Positions 16,719-24,333 of a stretch of 64,000 bases of DNA are shown here, in pieces. Location: the NCBI RefSeq assembly GCF_013141775.1, contig NZ_WHOB01000059.1:124001-188000 (forward strand), given 5' to 3'. The DNA is from Paenibacillus phytohabitans. GTDB taxonomy: Bacteria > Bacillota > Bacilli > Paenibacillales > Paenibacillaceae. The position numbers and the translations under genes are program-made. Each line of letters opens with the position of its first letter. Within the stretch, counting starts at the first letter, position 1. The notes beneath the pieces are model-generated. The model was not told the origin of the DNA. It saw only the letters and a program-made list of their open reading frames with translations, and made no database searches.

Positions 16719-16915
16719 CCACTTCCGGCGGAACCAGGAGCATTTCTGCACCTCATTTGCCTCACCCAGCCCACTTCCGGCGGAACCAGGGGCATTTCTG
16801 CTCCTCATTTACTCATCCAGCCCACTCCAGGCGGAATCAGGGGCATTTCTGCCCCTCATTTACTCATCCAGCCCACTTCCGGCGGAACCAGGGGCATTTC
16901 TGCTCCTCATTCCCC
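16719..16915. repeat. Tandem intergenic repeat (family B), four units of 51-52 bp
   Basis: Units starting ACTTCCGG (or ACTCCAGG) lie at 16721, 16773, 16824 and 16875, spaced 52, 51 and 51 bp. The core reads ACTTCCGGCGGAACCAGG then GGCATTTCTGCTCCTCATTT. A fifth single copy is at about 43209. The plus-strand frame gives an HPAHFRRNQGHFC-type peptide repeat but breaks register at the 52-bp unit and lacks a start signal, so it is not counted as a gene. Confidence 0.9.
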
Positions 16916-17110
16916 CCTACTCCCCAGCGAATACAAAAAGAAACCGCCCCTTAAGCGTCGGGGGGTCAGCCCGCCCGCTCTTTAAGGAACGATTTCTTAG
17001 TGCGTTTATTATTGAGCTAATTATTGCGCCTAATAATTGCGTCTATTAATCGGGTCCATGGACCCGATTTGTCTCCAACCAGCTTGTCTCCAACAAGCAA
17101 TACCATAAAA

Positions 17111-17213
17111 AAGGATACAGCCGCGGAGGATTGATAGGGAGGATTGCGGCCGTGCCCTTTGCTGTTATCTTACGCAAATTTGCAGACATTGTTTCATTAT
17201 TATTTCAAATTTG
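17111..17213. repeat. 103-bp dispersed repeat, copy 2
   Basis: This is an ungapped match to 3681-3784, with ACAGCCGC, GGATTGCGGC, CCCTTTGCTGTTATCTTACG and CAAATTTGCAGA at the same spacing. Its right end runs over the stop codon of the M14 peptidase gene. Both copies are therefore immediately downstream of a minus-strand gene. Confidence 0.85.
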
Positions 17214-18408
17214 AGAGTATCGCCCCGAGTATGAGTCCGGTCTCCAGGGCCATATCCTCAAAATCAGCCGCTGGCAGCGGATTCTTGCCTATGCCCAGCT
17301 CTACCGTGAATCCCGGCTTGCGGAAGCGCTGGATGAACCAGTCCTTGTATCCGGCATCGCTGCCGGTCAGCTCGACCGCCCGGTAGCCGCTCACTGCCGC
17401 AAGCCCCGCTGCCCAACGCTTACTCTCCGGCGGCTCGTAGCCCCGGTAGTTCCAGTAAATCTCTGCACCCTGGCTGTGCAGGGATACGGCCGCATCGCCG
17501 GGAATCCGCTCGGCCAGAGCCGCCAGCGCCGCTGCCTCCGGCTCACAGAGCGGGGCATGCCCGCTGTAATCCCGCGGAGCCGGACCGGGAACCTGCCGCC
17601 GGTCGCGCTCCTCTTCCCAGTGGGCGGGGAACTGATCGCCCAGATCCACGCCGCGGATGTTGGCCTTCCAGTGGCGGAAGCTGCGCCTGCCGCTGTTCCA
17701 TTTCATCAGCGCAGCACAATAAGGATGATCCGGCAGCGCGCCTTCCTGCACCAGCTCGACACCATCGGGATTCGCCATCGGCACCGCCCATAGCGTCCAG
17801 TCCCGGTGCCAGTCCGCTGGCTGATGGCCATGCCACGGGCTGCCCGAAGCAAAAGCTGCTGCGTATTCTTCAATGAAGCGCATCAGTGCAGGCGCTGTCA
17901 GCCATTCGTTTGCATGCAGCGCGCCATTCACATGCAGATGCCGTGGACCGCTGCCGATACGCAGCAGAGTGATTGGCTTGCCGAGCACGCTGGTGCCGAT
18001 GGTTTCAGTGCTGACAAAAGGATATTTATCCGCCAGCCTGGCGGTATCCGCCTCCAGGTCAGCCGGTCCGTATTCACCGCGCAGATAGACTTCCTCACGG
18101 CGGGCTGCGGCCGGAATCACAAGCACCTTGCCCGGCAGGCATATGCGCCCTGAGCTTACCCCCGGATTCAGCATTTCCAGTTCGTCAATCCCCACACCGA
18201 ACAGGGAAGCGATGCTGTGTGCATCGTCCCCTTCCTGCACCGCATAACGCTTACGCGGAGCAGACGGCAGGAACAACACCTGCCCCGGATATAAATAAGG
18301 CTGGCTTCCAGCCCATGGATTTCCTTGAATGACATGCTCCGGTGTCAGTCCGTGTCTTGCGGCTATACGGCTTACGGTATCTCCCCTGCGGGCAATATAT
18401 TGCTGCAT
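17200..18408 (-). CDS. LysM-containing M14 gamma-D-glutamyl-L-diamino acid endopeptidase
   Basis: The protein has 402 residues. GGGAGG abuts an ATG at 18417 and is nine bases from the ATG at 18408, which is therefore chosen. Two LysM peptidoglycan-binding repeats lie at about residues 5-48 and 54-99. A zinc carboxypeptidase-fold (M14) domain follows, with ligands in HANEW (H165, E168) and SLHSQG (H311) and the catalytic acid in FTVELGIGKNP (E370). Such enzymes cleave the gamma-D-Glu to diamino acid bond of muropeptides, often in spores or during recycling. No signal peptide is evident, as in related cytoplasmic or mother-cell enzymes. It appears monocistronic. Confidence 0.92.
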   Translation of the reverse strand: MQQYIARRGDTVSRIAARHGLTPEHVIQGNPWAGSQPYLYPGQVLFLPSAPRKRYAVQEGDDAHSIASLFGVGIDELEMLNPGVSSGRICLPGKVLVIPAAARREEVYLRGEYGPADLEADTARLADKYPFVSTETIGTSVLGKPITLLRIGSGPRHLHVNGALHANEWLTAPALMRFIEEYAAAFASGSPWHGHQPADWHRDWTLWAVPMANPDGVELVQEGALPDHPYCAALMKWNSGRRSFRHWKANIRGVDLGDQFPAHWEEERDRRQVPGPAPRDYSGHAPLCEPEAAALAALAERIPGDAAVSLHSQGAEIYWNYRGYEPPESKRWAAGLAAVSGYRAVELTGSDAGYKDWFIQRFRKPGFTVELGIGKNPLPAADFEDMALETGLILGAILSNLK

Positions 18409-18544
18409 ATGTCTCATCCTCCCGGCCCTCTTGAGCCGCCGTCCCCTCCAGCCTGTCCGGGTCTCTCCGCGAATACAGGCGGGACACAGCCCTAGACTAG
18501 TATATGAGCAGCAGCTCCATGTCATGAAGGATTTGAACATACAA

Positions 18545-18571
18545 AAAGCCGGGAATCCCGCTCCCGGCTTG
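18545..18571 (-). terminator. Intrinsic terminator of the glutamate racemase gene
   Basis: On the minus strand AAGCCGGGA pairs with TCCCGGCTT and runs directly into TTTTTGTAT. It lies 66 bp after the racemase stop codon. Confidence 0.9.
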
Positions 18572-18636
18572 TAACATCCGCCCCGTGATGCCTGGGGGTT
18601 TGTCCCTATTCAATTCACCACAGAGAGCATCCCAGC

Positions 18637-19443
18637 CTACATCGAGGATACCTGCCATACTACAGGGGTACGGCTAATCTGCTCGCCAAGCCAGTCCCGG
18701 GCGATCCGCTGGAACATCTCAGCATCGCCGCTGCAGAAGAATTGGTGGATCGGGCTTTCATCCCCGCGCGCCAGCTGGCCTTTGTCATACAGAATGGTGC
18801 TGATCTCCCGCGCCGTCTCGTCTGCCGAGCTGATCAGCTTGACTCCCGGCCCCATTACTTTACCAATCGGCTCGACCAGGAACGGATAATGGGTACAGCC
18901 CAGAATCAGAGTATCAATCGGCTCGTATTTGATGCCGTTCAGCGACTCTGCTACGGCAAGGTGACTCTCCTCCGAGCGGAACAATCCCTGTTCTACAAAA
19001 GGGACAAGCGCCGGGCAGGCCTGGCTGACCACCTGGACGAACGGTGACAGCTGCTTCAGCGCCGCCGTATATGCACCGCTTTTGATCGTACCGATGGTGC
19101 CGATGACGCCGACCTGGCCATTCTTGGATGCGCTGATGGCTGCCCGGGCACCGGGGTGAATGACTCCGATCACAGGAATGGCTACCTTGGCGGAGATATA
19201 ATCAAGTGCTGCCGCTGTTGCTGTATTGCAGGCAATAACGATCATTTTAGGATTAAATTGAATTAAGTAGTCCACGATTTGTTCAGTGAACAATTTCACT
19301 TCCTCAGTCGAACGGGGTCCGTACGGAGCTCTCGCCGTATCGCCGAAATAGATGATTTTCTCCCTGGGGAGCTGTCGCATCACTTCTTTGACAACGGTCA
19401 ATCCTCCCACACCTGAGTCTAATATAGCTATTGCTTGCTGCAC
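18637..19443 (-). CDS. racE: Glutamate racemase
   Basis: The protein has 268 residues. The start is GTG at 19443, ten bases after AAAGGA; upstream frame extension lacks support. The two catalytic cysteines are in ACNTATAAA (C72) and LGCTHYPF (C183), with the Asp-Ser motif ILDSGVGGLT at residue 9 and GDTARAPYG near 35-43. It interconverts L- and D-glutamate in the cytoplasm, supplying D-Glu for peptidoglycan. The family (MurI/RacE) is certain; the symbol follows the Bacillus main isozyme. Confidence 0.96.
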   Translation of the reverse strand: MQQAIAILDSGVGGLTVVKEVMRQLPREKIIYFGDTARAPYGPRSTEEVKLFTEQIVDYLIQFNPKMIVIACNTATAAALDYISAKVAIPVIGVIHPGARAAISASKNGQVGVIGTIGTIKSGAYTAALKQLSPFVQVVSQACPALVPFVEQGLFRSEESHLAVAESLNGIKYEPIDTLILGCTHYPFLVEPIGKVMGPGVKLISSADETAREISTILYDKGQLARGDESPIHQFFCSGDAEMFQRIARDWLGEQISRTPVVWQVSSM

Positions 19444-19622
19444 GAACACACCGCATCCTTTAACTTGTTTTGTGTAGCTTATGTAAGGCCGGAATAAAGT
19501 GTACCAGGATTTCAGCCCCAATTGCAGATAATACCCCATTTACCGGCTTAGTTCAAGTAAGGGATTCATCAGGTACAGCCCCGGACCGGAACAAGCCAGA
19601 CCTGGAGAGGGACAGGAACGGC

Positions 19623-19660
19623 AAAAGCCGCCTCCCGCCTGTCTGCGGAAAGCGGCTCTT
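19623..19660 (-). terminator. Terminator of the YtxH-domain gene
   Basis: On the minus strand AGCCGCTTTCCGC pairs with GCGGGAGGCGGCT and ends in TTTTG. It lies just after the stop at 19677. Confidence 0.75.
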
Positions 19661-19676
19661 CTATTGTTTGGTCAGC

Positions 19677-20156
19677 TTAGGAATGTTCGCCTTCGCTTTT
19701 AACGTCAACAACCTTTTCAGCTACAGCACTATCCGTGTCTGATTCAGCTTCTATCTCAGCTTCTATCTCAGCTTCAACGGCTTCCTCTTCCAGCACAGCG
19801 TCAGCAGCCTCAGCAACTTCATCCGCTTCTGAGGCTTCCACAGCCTCTTCAGCAATTCCGCTTACGGTAGCCGTCTTAGCTTCTTCCACTGTATCCGTGA
19901 CGGCTTTGCTCCATTCTTTGACTTCACTGACGACCGACACTACAGCTTCTTTAGCCTTGCCGTAGATCTCTGTAGTCTTCTCACTGGCCTGACCGGCGAT
20001 TTCCTGGACCTTATCGACCGCTTCAGTTGTTCCTTCGGCAATATCCTTGCGAAGCTCCTTACCCGGTTTAGGCGCGAACAGCAATGCAGTCACCGTTCCG
20101 ACCACACTTCCGGCAAGCACACCCCAGAGCAAGCTTTTGGTATCCTTTTTCATCAT
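19677..20156 (-). CDS. YtxH-domain protein with acidic tail
   Basis: The protein has 159 residues; AAAGGAGAG lies upstream of tandem ATGs at 20156 and 20153. The N-terminus (SLLWGVLAGSVVGTVTALLFAPKPGKELR) is the YtxH domain: one glycine-rich membrane segment followed by an APKSG-type motif. The middle is an amphipathic helical stretch, and the last 60 residues are strongly acidic with EAEIEAEIEAE-type repeats. Family members are general-stress or envelope-associated proteins of unknown mechanism. It is single-gene, with its own terminator. Confidence 0.85.
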   Translation of the reverse strand: MMKKDTKSLLWGVLAGSVVGTVTALLFAPKPGKELRKDIAEGTTEAVDKVQEIAGQASEKTTEIYGKAKEAVVSVVSEVKEWSKAVTDTVEEAKTATVSGIAEEAVEASEADEVAEAADAVLEEEAVEAEIEAEIEAESDTDSAVAEKVVDVKSEGEHS

Positions 20157-20254
20157 CAATCTCTCCTTTGGATTCAAAGTGCCTCTGCCCGGCCGCCCGG
20201 GCGATCGCCTAGTTCTGGTATATCATAAGCATAGAGAGTTTGTCCTGTGACTGA

Positions 20255-20920
20255 TCATTTGGAGTTTTCCGAAGTTTTCTCCTTTTTGTTCGGAGTGATT
20301 GCATAACGGCAGCATTGGCCGCCTTCCGCCATACATTCACTGCGGGTAACCTTCGCATCCAGCAATTCCTCGAACAAATGCTGCTCGCACTGGCAGGCCT
20401 TGCGGTACTGGGTAGCGACCTGGCGGATCGGACAGTTAAATTCACGCATCACATATGAACCGTCCTCTTCCTTACTCCATTCCGCCATATACCCTCCGGC
20501 ATTCTGAATCGCTGACAGCTCGGCAACACGCTGCTCAAGATCGCGGTTCTGCATCATAGGGGTGTACTGGGCAAGCATACGCCGCCTGCGGCCTTCAAAA
20601 AGCACATTAACCGCATCCAGCCCGCTCCCGTGATCCAGCTCCCGCAGCAGCTCCAGCGCCAGATTGTGATAGCTTTTGGGAAAATGATCTTCCGCCCGCT
20701 CGGTAAGCGAGTATACATGCATAGGACGTCCCATGGCCTGGCGCACCACCTTGGTCTTGGCAAGCGACTCCTGCTCCAGTTGAAGCACATGGCGGCGGAC
20801 GCCCATTTCGGTAATACCCAGTTCTTCCGCCAGAGCGCCGATTGTCAGCGGCCCTTTCATCTTCAGCAGCGTCATAATCATCCGCCTTGTCGAACCGCTT
20901 TCCTGACCCTTCTTCGCCAT
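20255..20920 (-). CDS. SufR-like winged-helix regulator with C-terminal cysteine cluster
   Basis: The protein has 221 residues. An N-terminal winged helix (MIMTLLKMKGPLTIGALAEE to VRRHVLQLEQ) is of the DeoR/ArsR type. The C-terminal third carries conserved cysteines at NCPI, CQCEQH, SECM and QCCRY, the pattern of SufR-like regulators that bind a [4Fe-4S] cluster. It probably represses or activates iron-sulfur or redox genes according to cluster status. AGGAGGTCC precedes the ATG. No suf genes are nearby, so its targets are elsewhere in the genome. Confidence 0.85.
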   Translation of the reverse strand: MAKKGQESGSTRRMIMTLLKMKGPLTIGALAEELGITEMGVRRHVLQLEQESLAKTKVVRQAMGRPMHVYSLTERAEDHFPKSYHNLALELLRELDHGSGLDAVNVLFEGRRRRMLAQYTPMMQNRDLEQRVAELSAIQNAGGYMAEWSKEEDGSYVMREFNCPIRQVATQYRKACQCEQHLFEELLDAKVTRSECMAEGGQCCRYAITPNKKEKTSENSK

Positions 20921-20962
20921 AAAGGACCTCCTTTCTGTCTGACTACATACTTTACGTTATGA

Positions 20963-21403
20963 TTACACCGTTACTTCAATTCCCAGCTCCCGGTCCAGAT
21001 AGCCGCGCACCTCGCAGGCGAACTGTTCCAGCACACCCGGCAGGACCAGCGTCAGCGGATGCAGCGCCTTCCGTTCCCACACATAATAGTCCTGAACCAG
21101 AGGCTTGCGCAGGGCTACCAGCGAGGTCAGATCAGGGTAAATCCCGCTGTCACCCAGCACCTTTTCCTCATGAATAATGGAAATAATATCTTCATAGCTC
21201 CCGGCATCCCGCATAATGAACCCGTCGATCAGACAGCTGCCCACATCGGTAACCACTTCTACCGCCAGATGCAGGCAGCGTTCCTGTACAAGACCAAGTA
21301 TCGTACTGCCATCCCAGGAAGATGCCGCGTGCCGGAGACCGTTATTCAGATCAGGGATTTGTTCAAGTATCGTTTCAATTTGCTTACGGTTGACATAATA
21401 CAC
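20963..21403 (-). CDS. YutE-like DUF86/HepT-like protein
   Basis: The protein has 146 residues. The start is GTG at 21403, because GGAGGG lies six bases upstream and the protein then begins VYYVNRKQIE as in YutE relatives; the longer frame is not supported. The segment ERCLHLAVEVVTDVGSCLID and the C-terminal YVWER motif are typical of DUF86, the HepT antitoxin-like helical fold. HepT proteins pair with MNT nucleotidyltransferases, but no such gene is next door, so this is probably the chromosomal YutE type of unknown function. Confidence 0.8.
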   Translation of the reverse strand: MYYVNRKQIETILEQIPDLNNGLRHAASSWDGSTILGLVQERCLHLAVEVVTDVGSCLIDGFIMRDAGSYEDIISIIHEEKVLGDSGIYPDLTSLVALRKPLVQDYYVWERKALHPLTLVLPGVLEQFACEVRGYLDRELGIEVTV

Positions 21404-21453
21404 AGATGACCCTCCACCCTGCGGTAATTTGTCCTGCCACTCCATAACTGCCG

Positions 21454-21564
21454 CTACTTCCCTCGTTTGCCCCGGCGCTTCAGCCAGAACAGCATAATGA
21501 AGCAAGCCGCCAAAAATACAACCAGATACGTTAACGCTTCCATCGGATACTCAAGCTCACGCAT
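21454..21564 (-). CDS. Small single-pass membrane protein
   Basis: A 36-residue frame begins MRELEYPMEALTYLVV and has one hydrophobic span (about residues 11-27) followed by a basic tail, LKRRGKRGK. The composition is typical of real one-pass peptides. The ribosome binding site is weak (GGTGA), and it lies 50 bp upstream of the YutE start on the same strand. I do not recognise a family. Confidence 0.45.
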   Translation of the reverse strand: MRELEYPMEALTYLVVFLAACFIMLFWLKRRGKRGK

Positions 21565-21619
21565 AACCGTCACCGCTTTCCGTACTTAATGGGTTCCAGC
21601 CTTGCAGATCATTTGCTGC

Positions 21620-21907
21620 CTAAATCTCGTAATCCACAGCCACAGAAACATCTTTGACTTCGTTAATGTGGGCGATAACTTCCTTGTGGGCCGGATGAAC
21701 CTGATAAGCCTGTAAATCTTCCATGGAGGCTACAACGGTAACCAGGGCAATATCATACGAACGCTCGGAGTGAATCAGATCAGCCCCTACTTCAATAGAG
21801 ATAAGCTGCGGAATTCTTCCTTCCATGTTGCGTAGAACGGCTACTGTCTCTTGTACTTTGTCCGGGGACCGGTCCTTTAATTTGAAGAATACAATATGCT
21901 TGATCAT
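21620..21907 (-). CDS. Dabb-family stress-responsive alpha/beta barrel protein
   Basis: The protein has 95 residues. It starts MIKHIVFFKLKD, has the central ERSYDIALVTVVASMEDLQAY, and ends with the HPAHKEV segment characteristic of Dabb domains, which form dimeric ferredoxin-like barrels. The biochemical role is unknown for most members. GGGAG lies upstream of the ATG. It is monocistronic, divergent from the HTH gene at 22107. Confidence 0.9.
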   Translation of the reverse strand: MIKHIVFFKLKDRSPDKVQETVAVLRNMEGRIPQLISIEVGADLIHSERSYDIALVTVVASMEDLQAYQVHPAHKEVIAHINEVKDVSVAVDYEI

Positions 21908-22106
21908 CTATCTCGCTCCCAGCTCTTGATTAATATAAATTTGATTACTAAAAATATATCATAAACAACAGCATTACTGAAAGAAACTTAGCGCTGAACG
22001 AAACGGAGGCATTTGATCTGGACGAAAGCATTGGTGTAATGTTAAAGTCATATACAGCTAAACTAGAAGAATTACCACTTCATTAATTCAGTATATCGGA
22101 GGAATT

Positions 22107-22691
22107 ATGCCTAAGAATCAGCAAGAACCACATAAAATTCAGGCCTGGTCTCTGATCAACCGCAAATATCTTGGACAAGGTGTACGTGTCAAAAGATTCC
22201 GCCGGCCAAAGCGCAGCCAGATCCGCAACCGCGTTCTGCTGGCCATTCTGATGGCTAAGGACATGAAGCTCTCCAGACTTGCAGAAGAGCTATCCGTTTC
22301 CTCGCGCAGCGTAAGCGCATGGGTGTATGAAGGCCGCATTCCCTCCAGAACCAATCTGGACAAGGTCTGCCGCCTGCTCGGTTATCCGTCCCATATCTTG
22401 TTCAATGAAGCTCTTCTGCGGCAGAGTCCGATTGTGTGCCAGCCGACCCCGTCCCGTTTCATGAAAAGAACGATTGCCCGTTCACCGCAAAGCAATGTCA
22501 TCCTGACCGGACTCTGCATGGTGTATGACTTCTCGGTAACTGATGTCAGCATCTGGATCGGTGTCCATCCCGGCACTTTCCGCAAGTGGCTGCACCAATG
22601 CCATCTGCCTACGCTGGCGCTGCAGGAGAAAGCCGAGAATTTCTTCCGGATTCCGCGCCATATCCTGTTCGCCGATTGTGAGCTCCACTAG
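22107..22691 (+). CDS. XRE-like regulator with two tandem helix-turn-helix units
   Basis: The protein has 194 residues; CGGAGGAATT precedes the ATG. Residues about 45-105 (KLSRLAEELSVSSRSVSAWV to YPSHILFNEALL) form a Cro/C1-type helix-turn-helix. Residues about 130-193 repeat the plan in degenerate form (FSVTDVSIWIGVHPGTFRKW to IPRHILFADCEL), suggesting an internal duplication. It is basic at the N-terminus (RVKRFRRPKRSQIRNR). It is probably a DNA-binding regulator with unknown targets, and is isolated between convergent and divergent neighbours. Confidence 0.75.
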   Translation: MPKNQQEPHKIQAWSLINRKYLGQGVRVKRFRRPKRSQIRNRVLLAILMAKDMKLSRLAEELSVSSRSVSAWVYEGRIPSRTNLDKVCRLLGYPSHILFNEALLRQSPIVCQPTPSRFMKRTIARSPQSNVILTGLCMVYDFSVTDVSIWIGVHPGTFRKWLHQCHLPTLALQEKAENFFRIPRHILFADCELH

Positions 22692-22719
22692 TGTAACCGC
22701 CTGAATAAACGTCTGAATA

Positions 22720-22748
22720 AGGCCCTCCTCCTGTTTGGAGAAGGGCCT
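22720..22748. terminator. Bidirectional terminator between convergent genes
   Basis: AGGCCCTCCTCC pairs with GGAGAAGGGCCT around a TGTTT loop (one mismatch). It lies between the stops of the HTH gene and the methyltransferase gene. U-tracts are short. Confidence 0.75.
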
Positions 22749-22773
22749 CTTGATGCTGCGCTCCTGCACCTGT

Positions 22774-23397
22774 TTATTTTTTGCGTGCGAGAATGTATCT
22801 TAGTATGTATTCATGGGTCCCGCCCTGCGGACTCTCCAGCGGTTCGGTAAATGCACCCGTCTCCAGAATCTCAGTACCGGCAAAATGACCTCTTAAATCG
22901 CCGTCGCTGAAAAAATGGGCATACTTATCTGCCTTGTATTCATAAGTGCCCGGTTCAAGCTCCTTCCCACACCCATAATTAGGATCTTCATCGGAGAAGC
23001 TGGTGAAATAGAGCAGTCCTCCGGAGCGCACCTGCTTAAGACACGCTTCAATCAGCCTGCGGCGGTCATCCGCCAGGAATAGATGCAGCACGTCATAGCA
23101 ATACACGGCATCCACCGGATGTTCAAGCTGCGGCTGCAGCGCAGATCCGGCGATAAAGGTTGTCCCGGGATCCCATTCTGCGGCCAGCTCCAGCGCGGCT
23201 TCACTTAATTCTATGCCGTAAACGGTAAATTCGGGGGCAAACACTTTGGTGTTCCGCCCGTAACCGGCACCCGGAACCAGGACGGAAGATGCCCCGTCTT
23301 CCATAAACCTTTGTTTGGCCCACCCGGCAGTCGGACTGGGCCGGCTCCCCCAGATCATCCCCTCCCGGGCAAACCGCTGACTCCAATACTGTGACAT
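22774..23397 (-). CDS. Class I SAM-dependent methyltransferase
   Basis: The protein has 207 residues. Motif I is VLVPGAGYGRNT near residue 40, followed by VYGIELSEAAL and the central AVYCYDVLHLF. This is a small-molecule-type methyltransferase (methyltransf_25/TehB-like); the substrate is unknown. AAGGAAG lies upstream of the ATG. It may be co-transcribed with nothing else: 69 bp separate it from the upstream DUF6157 gene on the same strand. Confidence 0.85.
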   Translation of the reverse strand: MSQYWSQRFAREGMIWGSRPSPTAGWAKQRFMEDGASSVLVPGAGYGRNTKVFAPEFTVYGIELSEAALELAAEWDPGTTFIAGSALQPQLEHPVDAVYCYDVLHLFLADDRRRLIEACLKQVRSGGLLYFTSFSDEDPNYGCGKELEPGTYEYKADKYAHFFSDGDLRGHFAGTEILETGAFTEPLESPQGGTHEYILRYILARKK

Positions 23398-23466
23398 AAC
23401 GCTTCCTTCTTTCTATCCAGGAAATTGTGATGCTGTACTTTTGGCTCCCCGCTCCCGGCTCCCTGC

Positions 23467-23886
23467 TCAGCGGCGCTTACTGCGCATAGCATTCAGCAGC
23501 TTCACCCCGGCTTCACCGCTGGAAGAATAATAATCGTACTCTGGAGACTCTTTGGCGTACAAGGCGATTTTGCCTTCAGCATCATAGTGGACTCCCCAGC
23601 CGTACTTCTTGGGCAGCATGGAGGCCCGCAGGCAAGGATGATTCTTCGCGAACAGCTCTGCCCAAATTTCCTCGCGGCGTGAATCCCGCTCCTCTTCGGG
23701 AATTTCTTTGTGCCGCACATGTACCTGATACAGCAGTTCTTCATGGTTATATTGGTAAGGCGCACCGGCCAGCAGCTGGTATTGAATGACATGAGCGGGC
23801 GGAAGCGGCCGTCCCGAGACCGGGGTTGTGCCAATTTCTGCCGGGCAATCTTCAGCAACACGGATAAAAGTATCGGTATAGCTCAT
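23467..23886 (-). CDS. DUF6157-type conserved protein
   Basis: The protein has 139 residues, beginning MSYTDTFIRVAEDCPA and containing KYGWGVHYDAEGKIALY, the pattern of the DUF6157 family of unknown function. It is soluble, with no signal peptide. It could be co-transcribed with the methyltransferase downstream. Confidence 0.75.
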   Translation of the reverse strand: MSYTDTFIRVAEDCPAEIGTTPVSGRPLPPAHVIQYQLLAGAPYQYNHEELLYQVHVRHKEIPEEERDSRREEIWAELFAKNHPCLRASMLPKKYGWGVHYDAEGKIALYAKESPEYDYYSSSGEAGVKLLNAMRSKRR

Positions 23887-23968
23887 TTAGAAGCCTCCTT
23901 CAGCTGCGGAATATCTTTTTCCTCTATCATAATTCACTCCGCTGCATCAGGCAAAGTCAATGAATATG

Positions 23969-24013
23969 GCAAAACGGCTGGTCCCCTGTATCCCAGAGAA
24001 TCAGCCGTCTTGC
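23969..24013 (-). terminator. Terminator of the znu-rpsN operon
   Basis: On the minus strand GCAAGACGGCTG pairs with CAGCCGTTTTGC over a long loop. It is 27 bp after the rpsN stop. The U-rich part lies inside the stem, so strength is uncertain. Confidence 0.6.
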
Positions 24014-24039
24014 AGCAGAGCATCTATGAAGTTAACGGT

Positions 24040-24309
24040 CTACCAGCTGGACTTGGTGATACCGGGAATTTGTCCCTGGAGTGCGAGCTCGCGGAAGACG
24101 ATCCGGGAAACATGGAATTTGCTTAAGTACCCCCGGGGTCTGCCGGAGACGGTGCACCGGTTTTTTTGACGGGTAGCTGAGGAATCACGGGGGAGCTTCT
24201 GCAGCGCCATATAATCTCCCGCCGCTTTCAGCTCTCTGCGTTTGTCCGCATATTTCGCCACCAGCTCCTGCCGCTTCAGTTCCTTGACAACCTTCGATTT
24301 CTTAGCCAT
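24040..24309 (-). CDS. rpsN: 30S ribosomal protein S14, zinc-independent (C-minus) paralogue
   Basis: The protein has 89 residues: MAKKSKVVKELKR at the start, and the C-terminal FRELALQGQIPGITKSSW of S14. The zinc ribbon of the normal form (two CxxC pairs) is replaced: RCTVSGRPRGYLSKFHVSRI has a single Cys. In Firmicutes such S14 variants are made under zinc limitation and replace the zinc-binding form, releasing zinc. It is last in the znuCBA unit, 24 bp after znuA, which fits Zur control. Confidence 0.95.
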   Translation of the reverse strand: MAKKSKVVKELKRQELVAKYADKRRELKAAGDYMALQKLPRDSSATRQKNRCTVSGRPRGYLSKFHVSRIVFRELALQGQIPGITKSSW

Positions 24310-24333
24310 TGTATGGATCAGCCTCTCTTCTTC

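Larger units (their letters stand above)
16311..17110. other. Gene-free stretch carrying several repeats
   Basis: No credible gene lies between about 15.7 and 17.2 kb. Besides the listed repeats it holds scattered short direct copies of CTCAGTCCG, and a GC-rich imperfect hairpin around 16940-16985 (CCTTAAGCG to CTTTAAGG). Confidence 0.6.

Noticed and set aside
16757..16954. Frame giving HPAHFRRNQGHFC-type repeats
   Set aside because: It is a by-product of the family B array with 51-bp units; the 52-bp unit breaks register and no translation signal is present.
20963..21403. HepT/MNT toxin-antitoxin pair
   Set aside because: The DUF86 fold resembles HepT, but no nucleotidyltransferase gene is adjacent, and the protein fits the chromosomal YutE type better.
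21952..22086. Gene remnant upstream of the HTH gene (frame ending YTAKLEELPLH)
   Set aside because: About 45 codons are open, but no start codon or ribosome binding site is found at a sensible place and the composition is that of AT-rich intergenic DNA. It might be a decayed gene end, but I cannot support it.
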